Positions 37,074 to 45,684 of a stretch of 45,684 bases of DNA are shown here, in pieces. How positions within the stretch are numbered: position 1 is the first letter of the stretch; each line of letters opens with the position of its first letter. The notes under the pieces were generated by a model that saw only the letters and a list, made by a program, of their open reading frames with translations, was not told the DNA's origin and ran no database searches. This stretch comes from a virus. Made by a program: the position numbers and the translations under genes. The stretch lies in IMG/VR virus record IMGVR_UViG_3300025030_000184, positions 1 through 45,684 of that record; one strand, 5' to 3'.

Positions 37074-38405
37074 ATGTCAACCACACTCATAGTCAACGTA
37101 GGGAATGATAGTTGTTATCAGGATTTGGATATTGCGATTGAACCTCCTTATTGGAGTATCATGCTTGGTAGTTACCTTGAAAGAATAGGGGAAAAGGTTC
37201 GGATACTCGACTTAAATTGCGAAGAATACTTTACAATAATGGTCGAGCTTGAAGAAGAAGGTGGGATAGCGGGGCGGTATGACAAATTCATTGTCCTTGC
37301 TCACGGGCATAATCCTTCGGCTTCTACGCAGTTAATGGATAGGGCTTTTGAGATTGGGCGGGGTTTAGGAAGATACGTGCGGCAAGGGCAATTTGTTTAT
37401 ATGGGTGGTGGTCATGTTGAGAGGAATCATATAACAGCAAGCGAGAGTTCGGGGTCTGCTCTCCCGCTTGCCGAAGGTGGGGTTTTACGGGAATGGGGGC
37501 GGGATAATTACGGGAGTAAAGAACAGCAGGAATTGAATTGGGATTTAGTGGATATGCGGCGGTATAGGGCGCACAACTGGCATTGTTTGGGGGGATTGGA
37601 TAGAGGCGGGTATGGCGTAATTTATACTTCATTCGGTTGTCCGTTTAACTGTGAGTATTGCTGTGTTGGCGGGAAGGGTATTAGTTTCCGTGATGTTAAA
37701 ATAGTTTTGAAGGATATAGATGGGTTGGTATTGCGTGGTATAAAGAACTTGAAGATTGCGGACGAGATATTCTTTTTCAAAAAGTCTCATTATATGCCAA
37801 TATTAGAAGGATTGGTTGAACGCAATTACGGATTGAATATCTGGTGTTATGCAAGACCCGATATGCTTGATTACGAGATTTTGGAATTAGCGAAGAAAGC
37901 AGGGATAAATTGGCTTGCATTAGGCATCGAGGGAACGAGGGACGGTAAATGCGGGAAGGATATAGGAACAGTTGTTAAGACGATACAGGATTCGGGGATT
38001 AATGTTATCGGGAATTATATGTTTGGTTTGGTGGGCGACACCTTCGAGTCTATGCAGGCCACTCTTGATTTGGCATTGGAATTGAATTGTGAGTATGCTA
38101 ACTTCTATTGTGTTATGGCATATCCGGGGTCGAGATTATACGAAAAAGAATTGGCTAAAGGTAGTCATGCGAGATTGCCTTTAACGTGGTCGGGTTATGG
38201 ACAGTATTCGATTGATAGTATGCCTTTGCCTACCGAGTCTCTTTCTTCGGCGGATATTCTTTTATTCAGGGATAATGCCTTCAATGAGTATTTCAATTCG
38301 CCGAAATATTTGGATATGATACGGGCAAAATTCGGTGAAGATACCATGAATGGAATAAAACGCACGGCAAGCATACGATTAAGGAGGGCTGATGGAGTGG
38401 TCTGA
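37074..38405 (+). CDS. Radical SAM enzyme with B12-binding-like N-domain
   Basis: A 443-residue protein. N-terminal 110 residues follow the cobalamin-domain pattern (EPPYWSIMLGSYLERIGEKV) but lack the DxHxxG cobalamin ligand, so B12 may not be bound. The radical SAM core has CPFNCEYC (Cys 189, 193, 196) for the 4Fe-4S cluster, then GxE-like LALGIEGT, and YMFGLVGDT in the barrel end. Such BchE/elongator-like enzymes methylate, cyclise or isomerise. AAAGGAG precedes ATG. It overlaps the next gene by 14 bases. Confidence 0.85.
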   Translation: MSTTLIVNVGNDSCYQDLDIAIEPPYWSIMLGSYLERIGEKVRILDLNCEEYFTIMVELEEEGGIAGRYDKFIVLAHGHNPSASTQLMDRAFEIGRGLGRYVRQGQFVYMGGGHVERNHITASESSGSALPLAEGGVLREWGRDNYGSKEQQELNWDLVDMRRYRAHNWHCLGGLDRGGYGVIYTSFGCPFNCEYCCVGGKGISFRDVKIVLKDIDGLVLRGIKNLKIADEIFFFKKSHYMPILEGLVERNYGLNIWCYARPDMLDYEILELAKKAGINWLALGIEGTRDGKCGKDIGTVVKTIQDSGINVIGNYMFGLVGDTFESMQATLDLALELNCEYANFYCVMAYPGSRLYEKELAKGSHARLPLTWSGYGQYSIDSMPLPTESLSSADILLFRDNAFNEYFNSPKYLDMIRAKFGEDTMNGIKRTASIRLRRADGVV

Positions 38406-39477
38406 TGAGTTCAACAGTTTCAATAGTTGGAAGGGATTGCTCTACGCACCACATTATGAAAATATAGCGCAATGGGGTTCGGGGAAGAAAAAAGGGTTGC
38501 TTTTATTGCCTCCTATCGAGGCTTCGTTAGACCCGATAGAACAATGTCAGTTAGCGTGCAACCATTGTAACGCAGGGCGGTATTTGGGAAAAGACGGACG
38601 GCGGATGTCCGATAAACATATACTTGATTTGGTGGCGTATTTGGCAGTATGGGGTGTTAAGGCAATATGCTTCGGTGGTGGTGGCGAACCAAGTCTTCAT
38701 ACGGCATTGCCAAAGGCCATTACCGTTACGAAACAACATGGATTGGAATCTTCGGTTGCTACAAACGGAATTATAATGACTGCCGAATTATTCGAGGCGT
38801 ATAAACTTTGTAGGTGGATTGGTGTATCTGTTGATGCAGGAACGGCTAAAACTTATACTATCGGAAGAAAAGGCGGATATTTTGGTATCACTATAAAGAA
38901 TATCGCACGATTAGCCAAAATACGCAATGATGTATCTTTCAAATTCCTTATTTTCGATTATAATCAGCATGAGATATTCGAGGCTTGCAAACTTGCCAAA
39001 GAACTTGGCGTTGGTAGTTTCCATGCCCGACCAGCCGATATGCGCCATCAAGGGATGTCAAGCCCAACAGTCGGTGGGTATTACGATGTAGAGAAGATTA
39101 ATGAGCAGTTGGCGAAGTGCAGGGAATTAGAAGATGACCGTTTTAAGGTCTTTACGGTAACACATAAATTTGAGAAAGATTTTACTCCGAAAAGAAACTT
39201 TTCTCAATGTTATGCCTCTCCTATTTGCATACAACTATCACCTGATGGGAATATATATCTATGTCCCGATACTCGGCATATTGATTTCTACAAACTCGGT
39301 AGCCATGAGAACGTCGAGGATATAGGGAAAGTATGGGGAAGTAAGAAGCATTACGACCTCGTGTTCAAGAATGGTTGTGGTAATTGTAATTCACGTTGCA
39401 CATTTTCGTCTTACAATCGTCAATGCGAGAAGTTATTTATAAACGGCGATGACCCTTTTTGCCGTAATTTTGTTTAA
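38392..39477 (+). CDS. Radical SAM/SPASM-type enzyme
   Basis: A 361-residue protein with CQLACNHC (Cys 52, 56, 59) and GGGGEP (95-100), the cluster and SAM-binding motifs. The C-terminal 95 residues hold seven or more Cys (CYASPICIQLSPDGNIYLCP, then CGNCNSRC and later C), the SPASM pattern that binds extra Fe-S clusters in enzymes modifying peptides, sugars or tRNA. Its pairing with a second radical SAM gene and TPP enzymes indicates a small biosynthetic pathway. Confidence 0.85.
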   Translation: MEWSDEFNSFNSWKGLLYAPHYENIAQWGSGKKKGLLLLPPIEASLDPIEQCQLACNHCNAGRYLGKDGRRMSDKHILDLVAYLAVWGVKAICFGGGGEPSLHTALPKAITVTKQHGLESSVATNGIIMTAELFEAYKLCRWIGVSVDAGTAKTYTIGRKGGYFGITIKNIARLAKIRNDVSFKFLIFDYNQHEIFEACKLAKELGVGSFHARPADMRHQGMSSPTVGGYYDVEKINEQLAKCRELEDDRFKVFTVTHKFEKDFTPKRNFSQCYASPICIQLSPDGNIYLCPDTRHIDFYKLGSHENVEDIGKVWGSKKHYDLVFKNGCGNCNSRCTFSSYNRQCEKLFINGDDPFCRNFV

Positions 39478-39487
39478 GGAGGATTTC

Positions 39488-39883
39488 ATGGAAAGAGATT
39501 TAGGCGATATTCTCGATAGGCAAAGCATAGCAAAGTTGAAGGCCGCAAGAATAGGTTTAGACGAGAATATCAGAGAATACGAAGCGTTCTCTAATCGAAT
39601 TTCCAAACAATATGATTTTGATATAGAGATGTTTTTCAAACTCATATTGAAATTAAATGGTTTTATATGGGATTTGGAATCGGCATTAAAAAGCGGTAAA
39701 GATAATCTTAAAGAACCACATTACCTTTTTTCAAATAACAACAACCCTCAACTTATTCAAATTGGCATAATATCAATCCTTATCAGGAATATTAATAGTG
39801 TAAGGGTTGATGTTAAAAATATCGTGAATAATTTGGCGAAGGAAGGTTTCACCGATGTCAAGAAAAACCATATCTCTGAGTAA
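39488..39883 (+). CDS. Hypothetical helical protein, 131 aa
   Basis: Start at 39488 behind AAGGAGGATTTC; an upstream in-frame ATG at 39449 lies inside the SPASM gene. Mostly helical (LDRQSIAKLKAARIG, then FKLILKLNGFIWDLE). Its last 29 bases overlap the E1-alpha-like gene. It could be a partner of the biosynthetic enzymes, or unrelated. No motif recognised. Confidence 0.6.
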   Translation: MERDLGDILDRQSIAKLKAARIGLDENIREYEAFSNRISKQYDFDIEMFFKLILKLNGFIWDLESALKSGKDNLKEPHYLFSNNNNPQLIQIGIISILIRNINSVRVDVKNIVNNLAKEGFTDVKKNHISE

Positions 39884-40436
39884 ATTCAGCGAGAAGGTAG
39901 GAGAACTCTATGAAGCGGGTGAAATCAAATCTCCGATACATTTATCAGGTGGGAACGAAAAACAGTTGGAGGAAATCTTCAAGACGCATTATAGAAAAGG
40001 TGATTGGATATGTTCAACACATAGAAGCCATTATCATTGGCTTTTATCAGGACATAATGAAGAAGATTTATTGAAACAAATCCTCGATGGGCATAGTATG
40101 CATATATTCGGAGAACAGTTCGTAACGTCTGCTATTGTAGGCGGTATTGCTCCGATAGCGGTTGGTATCGCAATGGGATTAAAAGCGCATAAGTCAAAGA
40201 ATAAGGTCTTATGTTTTATCGGGGACTCTGCATCTTATTGCGGTATAACATTGGAATCCATAAGATATTCAAGAGGGCATAATCTGCCGATTTTATTTAT
40301 TGTGGAAGATAACGATAAAAGCGTAAGGGCGAATACACTTGATACATGGGGATTAGGATTCGAACATAAAGAAACTGAATATTTTTACGATATGAAATAT
40401 CCTCATGCCGGAACGGGAACGTATGTCATATTCTGA
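39855..40436 (+). CDS. E1-alpha-like thiamine-diphosphate subunit, shortened
   Basis: A 193-residue protein. It retains the E1-alpha signatures of pyruvate/acetoin dehydrogenases: STHRSHYHWLLSG (54-66), GHSMHIFGEQ (79-88), a Gly/Ala helix (GIAPIAVGIAMGLK), and the TPP motif GDSASY (123-128) with an EDND end near 151-154. Normal subunits have 320-370 residues, so this is about half size. The following gene supplies the matching beta-like half. No E2 or E3 gene is present, so it may decarboxylate and transfer an acyl or aldehyde unit rather than feed a dehydrogenase complex. Confidence 0.75.
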   Translation: MSRKTISLSKFSEKVGELYEAGEIKSPIHLSGGNEKQLEEIFKTHYRKGDWICSTHRSHYHWLLSGHNEEDLLKQILDGHSMHIFGEQFVTSAIVGGIAPIAVGIAMGLKAHKSKNKVLCFIGDSASYCGITLESIRYSRGHNLPILFIVEDNDKSVRANTLDTWGLGFEHKETEYFYDMKYPHAGTGTYVIF

Positions 40437-40953
40437 TTATCATAGTAGAATATGTTTTTGGATGAAAGAAATTGCATCCATGGATAATACGATATTCTTA
40501 GGGCAACAAGTTGCTTCGGAAGATTTTTATGGAACACTTAAAGACGTAGATATAACGAAAAGACTTGAAATGCCCGTGGCAGAGGATATGCAAACAGGAC
40601 TTGCCATAGGTCTTTCGTTACAGGGATTTTTACCTATAAGCATTTATCAGAGAATGGACTTCTTACCGAGAGCGGCAGACCAGATTATCAATCATCTTGA
40701 CTTATTGTCTCATTTAAGTCGTAATTGTTTTGAACCACAAGTCGTTATCAGAACTACCGTAGGGACAACGAATCCGTTGAATGTGGGAGTGCAACATAGT
40801 AAAGACCTTACGAAAATGTTTAAGGGAGTAGTCGGTTTTGAGATTTTCAACGTGCGAACAATAAGAGACATTGATGAAGCATACTCATACGCAATACATA
40901 CTAAAAGACCTTCAATGATAGTGGAATATCAGGAATTATATGTCGGACATTGA
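40423..40953 (+). CDS. E1-beta-like thiamine-diphosphate subunit, shortened
   Basis: A 176-residue protein with the E1-beta core: RLEMPVAEDMQTGLAIGLSL (residues 48-67) containing the expected essential Glu54, LPRAADQIINHLDLLS and VVIRTTVG. It lacks the C-terminal transketolase domain of normal beta subunits (about 325 residues). I use ATG 40423, which overlaps the alpha-like stop; another in-frame ATG at 40405 is possible. With its partner it would form a miniature alpha2-beta2 enzyme. The next gene starts 14 bases before its end. Confidence 0.75.
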   Translation: MSYSDYHSRICFWMKEIASMDNTIFLGQQVASEDFYGTLKDVDITKRLEMPVAEDMQTGLAIGLSLQGFLPISIYQRMDFLPRAADQIINHLDLLSHLSRNCFEPQVVIRTTVGTTNPLNVGVQHSKDLTKMFKGVVGFEIFNVRTIRDIDEAYSYAIHTKRPSMIVEYQELYVGH

Positions 40954-42565
40954 TAAAAAAATCCTCATCGCTAAACTTGCGGAAGAAGAAAAATTCCTCG
41001 ATGCTTTAATTACTAAAGCGAAAGATATAGACCCTTTCTGGTATTGGATACCTAATGACGGCATTATCACCGATGAAGCAAGAGAAGTCTTACGGAAATA
41101 TCTTAAAGAAGAAGATATACCCGATAAGGTTGATAGTCAATTAGATAGATTGTTATGCCGCTCTGAAGTCGTTGGAGTGTCAGGTGGTAATAGGTCATCT
41201 AAAACGAATTGTGATACTATTGACGGCATTATAAAATCTACGGGTGAATTACCGTATAGCATGGAAAAATACGGGAAAGAATTTGAAGATGTGATAAAAA
41301 GAGCACATAGTAAAATCATCAAAGGGCGGGTTACAGGTGTAGATAATAAACAATTACATAGGGTCGTGTTGCCGATGTGGCAAAGATATATCCCGAAGAA
41401 ATATCTCAAAAAGGGAGATTGGGACAAGAGTTATTCGAGGGAATTTGACATTTTGACACTATACAGAGATGACAAACCATGTTCGGTTATTGAGTTTCTT
41501 ACCAATGAACAAGCTGTTAAGAGCGCACAAGGCGGGGATTTAGATTGGGCTAAATTCGATGAAGAACCCGATAGGGATAAATGGAAAGAGACACTTATGC
41601 GGTTTGGAACTGCCGATAAACTCGACATTTCAATCGCATGGACTCCTACCGAAGGTCTTACTTGGGCGACTGATTTATTCCATAACGGCATTATAAATTC
41701 GAGTGGTAAGGAATTATCCACTTCTTTATTCAAATTTTCGTCTGTTACAAACCCATATGTTAATAAGAATACCTTGCTTGCCATAATGGACGAGTTCGCA
41801 AAAGTATCGAGTTATGACGAGATGAAAATGCGTTTACTTGGCGAGGCCATAAGTTTAAGTGGACTTGTTTATGGCGGATTGTTCCACGTGGAACATATTA
41901 TCGAACCATTCTTTGAGAACCTCCCAGAAGATAAAAAGAGTGAATACATTGTATTGGCTGGCATAGACCCACACGCCGTAACTGCGACCGCAATGGTCTT
42001 TATCCTAATAGATAGAGAAGGTATAGCCTATCTTGACAGGTGTTATTTCAGACAATCGGATACCGATGAGATAAAGAGGGATTTTTGGGCGATAGTATTG
42101 TCAAACAAATACAGACCTGCTTGGTCTGTTTGTGATAAGTCAGCAGATTCGTCAATCATAGCCTTTGGCGGACGTAATATATTCGAGGAGATAAAACGAC
42201 CTACATACGAACACAATACAAATCCGCTTGTCGTAAAGTATAAGGGACTTCCTGCATTGAGGACTTCCGAAAAATTTGAAGGCAGTATCAAGGCGGGGGT
42301 TGATACTATCAAAAGACGTTTGAAGGAAAAAAGGTTATTTGTTGTAAATCGTCCCGAAAACAGTGAGTTAATCAAATCGTTCCGAACACTCGAAAGGGAT
42401 ACTTATGCCGATGAGGATAAAAGTGGCACTAAAGATAGAATACGGGAAGGAAGACATCATCTCCACGCCGCAATGCGGTATTGTTTCCAATTCCCTATAC
42501 ATTGGTATCCAGAGAAAGTTTATATACCCGAACCCGAAATGATTGACGAAGTAGTGTGTTGGTAA
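40940..42565 (+). CDS. Terminase large subunit
   Basis: A 541-residue protein with Walker A-like SGGNRSSKT (81-89) and Walker B GGDLDWAKFDEEPD (around 198-211), the ATPase that drives DNA into the capsid. The C-terminal half has an RNase H-like nuclease (AGIDPHAVTATAMVF near 325-339, CDKSADSS later). Length is typical. Its start overlaps the E1-beta-like gene by 14 bases, so terminase is translated from the same message as the metabolic module. Confidence 0.92.
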   Translation: MSDIDKKILIAKLAEEEKFLDALITKAKDIDPFWYWIPNDGIITDEAREVLRKYLKEEDIPDKVDSQLDRLLCRSEVVGVSGGNRSSKTNCDTIDGIIKSTGELPYSMEKYGKEFEDVIKRAHSKIIKGRVTGVDNKQLHRVVLPMWQRYIPKKYLKKGDWDKSYSREFDILTLYRDDKPCSVIEFLTNEQAVKSAQGGDLDWAKFDEEPDRDKWKETLMRFGTADKLDISIAWTPTEGLTWATDLFHNGIINSSGKELSTSLFKFSSVTNPYVNKNTLLAIMDEFAKVSSYDEMKMRLLGEAISLSGLVYGGLFHVEHIIEPFFENLPEDKKSEYIVLAGIDPHAVTATAMVFILIDREGIAYLDRCYFRQSDTDEIKRDFWAIVLSNKYRPAWSVCDKSADSSIIAFGGRNIFEEIKRPTYEHNTNPLVVKYKGLPALRTSEKFEGSIKAGVDTIKRRLKEKRLFVVNRPENSELIKSFRTLERDTYADEDKSGTKDRIREGRHHLHAAMRYCFQFPIHWYPEKVYIPEPEMIDEVVCW

Positions 42566-42573
42566 AATAATAC

Positions 42574-42629
42574 TTGACATACATATCTATATATTGTAGG
42601 GTTGCTTATACATACTACAATATGTAGTA
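42574..42629 (+). promoter_or_regulatory. Regulatory dyads before the portal gene
   Basis: TTGACA at 42574-42579 lacks a good -10 at normal spacing. Two overlapping inverted repeats follow: ATATTGTAG (42591-42599) with CTACAATAT (42615-42623), and TACTACA-ATA-TGTAGTA (42613-42629). They share bases and cannot form together, a switch-like arrangement, or the sequence may be bound by a dimeric protein. The portal ribosome site CAGGAG is 3 bases beyond. Confidence 0.5.
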
Positions 42630-42641
42630 GTCAGGAGTTAA

Positions 42642-44531
42642 ATGAAAAAAGAAAACTTAACCGAAGATTTTATAGAAAACAGAGGGCGTTCTCTTTTTAC
42701 GATTTCACGTAATTGGATTGCCGAAACAGTAGTGCCACGTTGGAAGGATAGTAACGATTTATACAATAGCAAATTTAAGAAACAAAAAGATGGTAAATCC
42801 GATATTCTTATCGGACAGGGTAAATTATTCATTCCCAAGACTTATTCCCATGTTCAAAGAATGTTGGTTGATATTCTCGATACATATTTTTTAGACCCCG
42901 AAGAAATAGTTGATGTAACATCATGGAAAAATATCCCTTCCGCGACAAGAGAAATTGTTAAAGCTTTAATGAATTATCGTCTTAATGGACATCCCATCAA
43001 TTTTTACCAAGAATCCTATGAAGCCTGTCTTGATGCTCTAAAAAACAAGGTGGGCATATTCAAAGTCTATCCTAATATCAAAACCGAGAAAACCAAAGTT
43101 CAGATTCCTAATCCTGCCAATCCGCTTGAAACTATCGAAGAAGAAAAGGAAGTCGTAACCGCTTTCAATCCATGTATTGACTGTTTACCATATGAAGACG
43201 TATTTTTTAGTCCAAATGCCACATGGAAAGATTATTGGCGATTCCCGATAGTCCACAGAATGAGGAAACCTTTGGATTATCTTAAACGCAGAGGTTATAA
43301 AAATCTCGATGACCTCGAATCCATGCATAATTCGGAAGGTGTTGACGAGATTAAAGAACAGAGAACATCGGATATGGGGTCGCCTTTTTCCAATAACCAA
43401 GATGTTTCGGTAAATGGGCAAAACGAAATCTTCATATATGAATTTTGGGACTTTCTCGATGTGAATGGCGATGGACTTTTGGAATCATGCAGTTATATCA
43501 TGGCCGGAACAGCCGATACCGCAACTCGTCTTATTCGAGATGTGGAAGAAAATACACTGCCTTATATAACGCATGGAGACGATTACAATAGGTCGCCTAT
43601 TATCATGGGGCAATCCTTCCCCGAACCTCATCAGTTAATGGGGAAAGACCTACCTGAAATTGTGGAAGGTTTACAGAGAGAAACTAACGCGATAAGGAAT
43701 CAACGCAGAGAAGCCGTCGCACTCGCACTTCGCAAACCTATTCTTATCAATAGGAGTGCGAATATAGACCTTGTGGGGTTATTGAATAGACGTATCGGCG
43801 GAATAGTGCAAGGGGACGATATATCACTTTCGAGTGTAAGGGAAATGGATATATCAGACCCTACAAGTCAAAGTATTGCCGAAATGGCAAAGGTTGACAC
43901 GGATTTTTACGAAACAACTTCCGTTCCTCCTAATCTTCTGGGTATGCCGTCATCTTCGGACGAAACAGCGACTGCCGTTACGAGTCAGGTTGCGAACGCC
44001 AATAAGAAGATAGCCAACGTAATACGGAATCTTGCTTATACGCTCTTTATACCTTCCTTACGTATGCTTTTAAGACTTGAACAGATGTATGAAAACGATA
44101 ATTATATTCAGATGGTTACGGGACGGATATTGGGATGGAAAATGGCGATGGACGAAATGCCTGCAATCGAGATTATACAGGGTGATTTCGACTTATCCGT
44201 CAATATCGGAATGAATAAACAGACGCAAATAAACAAGTGGCTAATGTTGTTCGATAGAGGTGTTCAAGCGAACCAAGCAATAATAGGGATGTTGCAGGCA
44301 GGGGTTGTTAATCCTGCCAATGTCCACTTCGTTGATACTATGAAGTTTTATCATAAAATGCTTCCTCTTGTTGGCGAAAAGGCAGTCGAAGAATATATGA
44401 TTGCGGCGCAGGCCTCCCCACAGGAAGGAATGGCAAGCGGTGTGGCAAGTCAACCAAGATTACCGGAACAATTAACGGGAGAAGTGGGTAGCATGAACCC
44501 CGAAGGTATGCAAGGAATGGTAAATGTTTGA
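42642..44531 (+). CDS. Portal protein
   Basis: A 629-residue protein directly after the large terminase, the usual order. It shows portal-like features: an N-terminal SRNWIAETVVPRWKDSNDLY region, a beta domain around 140-300, a central NQRREAVALALRKPI segment (about 353-367), then FYETTSVPPNLLGMPSSSDE (about 424-443) with a helical stem and the tunnel-loop area. Twelve copies would form the ring through which DNA passes. The gene end at 44531 is repeated at window start. CAGGAGTTAA precedes ATG. Confidence 0.88.
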   Translation: MKKENLTEDFIENRGRSLFTISRNWIAETVVPRWKDSNDLYNSKFKKQKDGKSDILIGQGKLFIPKTYSHVQRMLVDILDTYFLDPEEIVDVTSWKNIPSATREIVKALMNYRLNGHPINFYQESYEACLDALKNKVGIFKVYPNIKTEKTKVQIPNPANPLETIEEEKEVVTAFNPCIDCLPYEDVFFSPNATWKDYWRFPIVHRMRKPLDYLKRRGYKNLDDLESMHNSEGVDEIKEQRTSDMGSPFSNNQDVSVNGQNEIFIYEFWDFLDVNGDGLLESCSYIMAGTADTATRLIRDVEENTLPYITHGDDYNRSPIIMGQSFPEPHQLMGKDLPEIVEGLQRETNAIRNQRREAVALALRKPILINRSANIDLVGLLNRRIGGIVQGDDISLSSVREMDISDPTSQSIAEMAKVDTDFYETTSVPPNLLGMPSSSDETATAVTSQVANANKKIANVIRNLAYTLFIPSLRMLLRLEQMYENDNYIQMVTGRILGWKMAMDEMPAIEIIQGDFDLSVNIGMNKQTQINKWLMLFDRGVQANQAIIGMLQAGVVNPANVHFVDTMKFYHKMLPLVGEKAVEEYMIAAQASPQEGMASGVASQPRLPEQLTGEVGSMNPEGMQGMVNV

Positions 44532-44868
44532 TACGGTTAAAAGGTTATTTTCGAGGAACTTTGAACTCACGGAGAATATACTTATTTTGCGTGAACAGGT
44601 TCAGGTAGGGCAAAGATTACAGGAAGTGCTTGAAGGAAAAGATTTCGCAACGATAAGAGAACATATCCTTTTGCCATTGCAAGTTGGAGCATTTGAGACT
44701 TTCAAGAAAGTAGATGCGAAAGATTTTGCACGAGTCATGGAAACGCAGATGATGTCCAAGATGATAGATACGATACGGAAGGAGATTGAAAAGAAAATCA
44801 ATCAAGGGCGTTTAGCCGAACAACAAATGAAATCTCTACCCGAATTATCGGGCGAGGAGGAGGAGTAA
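44524..44868 (+). CDS. Small conserved head-region protein, right copy
   Basis: A 114-residue allele of the gene at 68-412, starting within the last codons of the portal gene. Differences from the left copy include I for V near residue 21, A for E near 69, R for H near 96, M for I near 102 and E for D at the end. The substitutions are mild and the frame is intact, which indicates selection on both copies in their populations. Confidence 0.75.
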   Translation: MFDTVKRLFSRNFELTENILILREQVQVGQRLQEVLEGKDFATIREHILLPLQVGAFETFKKVDAKDFARVMETQMMSKMIDTIRKEIEKKINQGRLAEQQMKSLPELSGEEEE

Positions 44869-44869
44869 C

Positions 44870-45684
44870 ATGAATACCGAACAAAATGGTTCTACTACCA
44901 CCGAGCAAGCGAGCCAGCAGATAAACGTAACGGAAAAACTTTTTGCCGATTTATTGCCGCCAGACGAGGTTAAAACTCCACCTGCGGAAAATAAAGAAGC
45001 GGAAGTGAAAGACGAACAAGAAACAAAGAAGGAAGTCGTGGAAACACCAGCACCTAAAGAACCCGAATACCTTGACGTTCAGGGCTTCGGAGACAAAAAG
45101 GTGAAAATAAAAGTAGATGGCGTGGAAACGGAGATTCCTTTCAAGGACGTTGTAAAAGGCTATCAGACGGAACAGTATCTCACTCGTAAAGGGCAAATGT
45201 TAGCCGAGGAGAAGAAGAAACTACACGAAACCCCACCGCCTCCGCCACATACAAAAGAGGACTATCTCGACCCGCTTATGGCTGATGAGATAGAACGCTT
45301 GAGTAAGGAATTGAAGACGGTAAAGGAATACAATGAGGCGACAATCTCAGAATTAGCACCAATCCGTTATGAGCGGAATTTGAGTGCCATAGATACCGAG
45401 ATGAAAACGGAAGGTCTGATTGATTTCAGGGAGAAAATTCCTGAAATTGAAAAGATTATTCTTGCTATGCCGCCCGAACAATCAACGGCTTACGATACTG
45501 CCGAGGGGTTCAAAAGCGTGTATAAGAATCTTAAACTCCAAGAATTAATAAAAAGGCCGCAGGTAAGCACTACCGTCATTAATCACGATGTGCGGCCAAA
45601 GCCGAAACTTGTCCCTATTGAGTCGAGTTCGAGTCCATCTGGTGGCGCAGTGAATAGTAACGCGGAGCGGAAAAAAGCATTTGC
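44870..45684 (+). CDS. Scaffolding protein, right copy, cut by window end
   Basis: Begins ATG 44870 and runs open to the window edge. It is the 5' part of a second allele of the 414-1277 scaffold gene, with the same acidic N-terminus, Pro run and helical region. It has one inserted codon and more amino-acid changes than the preceding small gene. Confidence 0.7.
   Translation, partial: MNTEQNGSTTTEQASQQINVTEKLFADLLPPDEVKTPPAENKEAEVKDEQETKKEVVETPAPKEPEYLDVQGFGDKKVKIKVDGVETEIPFKDVVKGYQTEQYLTRKGQMLAEEKKKLHETPPPPPHTKEDYLDPLMADEIERLSKELKTVKEYNEATISELAPIRYERNLSAIDTEMKTEGLIDFREKIPEIEKIILAMPPEQSTAYDTAEGFKSVYKNLKLQELIKRPQVSTTVINHDVRPKPKLVPIESSSSPSGGAVNSNAERKKAF

Larger units (their letters stand above)
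44457..45684. repeat. Right copy of imperfect terminal direct repeat
   Basis: Matches 1-1225, with substitutions throughout and a three-base insertion near 45570. Similarity drops in the last 30 bases, where the window stops at an A-rich stretch. Reading from here into position 1226 completes the scaffold gene, so the genome is best closed on this overlap. Which allele is the majority form is unknown. Confidence 0.9.

Noticed and set aside
1-45684. Integrase, attachment sites, lysogeny repressor, toxin-antitoxin or restriction-defence systems
   Set aside because: No tyrosine or serine recombinase motif, CI-like repressor or recognised defence pair is visible.

Overview
The window looks like one complete tailed-phage genome of about 44.5 kb, opened inside the portal/scaffold region. 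Positions 1-1225 match 44457-45684 in the same order and orientation, but imperfectly, so the two ends are two alleles of the same locus on a circular or circularly permuted map. No integrase, excisionase, CI-like repressor, ribosomal RNA or bacterial housekeeping gene is visible, so a lytic life style is the simplest reading. The head genes, an adaptor-like protein, a large nozzle-like protein and a membrane-active 700-residue virion protein, with no long tape-measure gene, suggest a short-tailed (podovirus-like) virus. The host cannot be named. Strong GGAGG ribosome sites and TTGACA/TATAAT promoters say only that it is a bacterium.

Layout. (a) 36.5-45.7 kb continuing into 1-17.7 kb, plus strand: late operon. 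It runs small terminase, two radical SAM enzymes, a hypothetical protein, a split thiamine-diphosphate enzyme pair, large terminase, portal, a small head protein, scaffold, capsid, three glycosyltransferases, adaptor, tail and virion proteins, then membrane proteins and a nested spanin-like pair. (b) 17.7-22.7 kb, plus strand: a promoter with a structured leader, a zinc protein, a metallophosphatase, DUF3310 and TSCPD proteins, small membrane proteins, a wrecked DNA methyltransferase invaded by a Vsr-like homing nuclease, a lysozyme-like protein, a PD-(D/E)XK nuclease and a DUF5675 protein. (c) 22.6-35.4 kb, minus strand: early operon of about 40 mostly tiny genes, holding a replication initiator, a helicase-loader-like protein, an ERF recombinase, a RecB/Cas4-like nuclease, a clamp-like protein, many zinc knuckles and three paralogous HNH nucleases. 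(d) 35.4-36.5 kb: divergent control region with an operator-bearing leftward promoter and a plus-strand HNH gene.

Three patterns stand out. First, six promoters place an ATG only 6-7 bases after the -10 box, predicting leaderless mRNAs; four of these drive homing-endonuclease genes or cassettes. Second, short conserved linkers recur around the starts or stops of successive small early genes, suggesting cassette shuffling. Third, an unusual metabolic module (two radical SAM enzymes plus miniature E1-alpha/E1-beta-like subunits) sits between the terminase subunits, with three glycosyltransferases just after the capsid gene. Together these could make and attach a modified sugar or similar group to virion, host surface or DNA. 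That is inference; the substrates are unknown.
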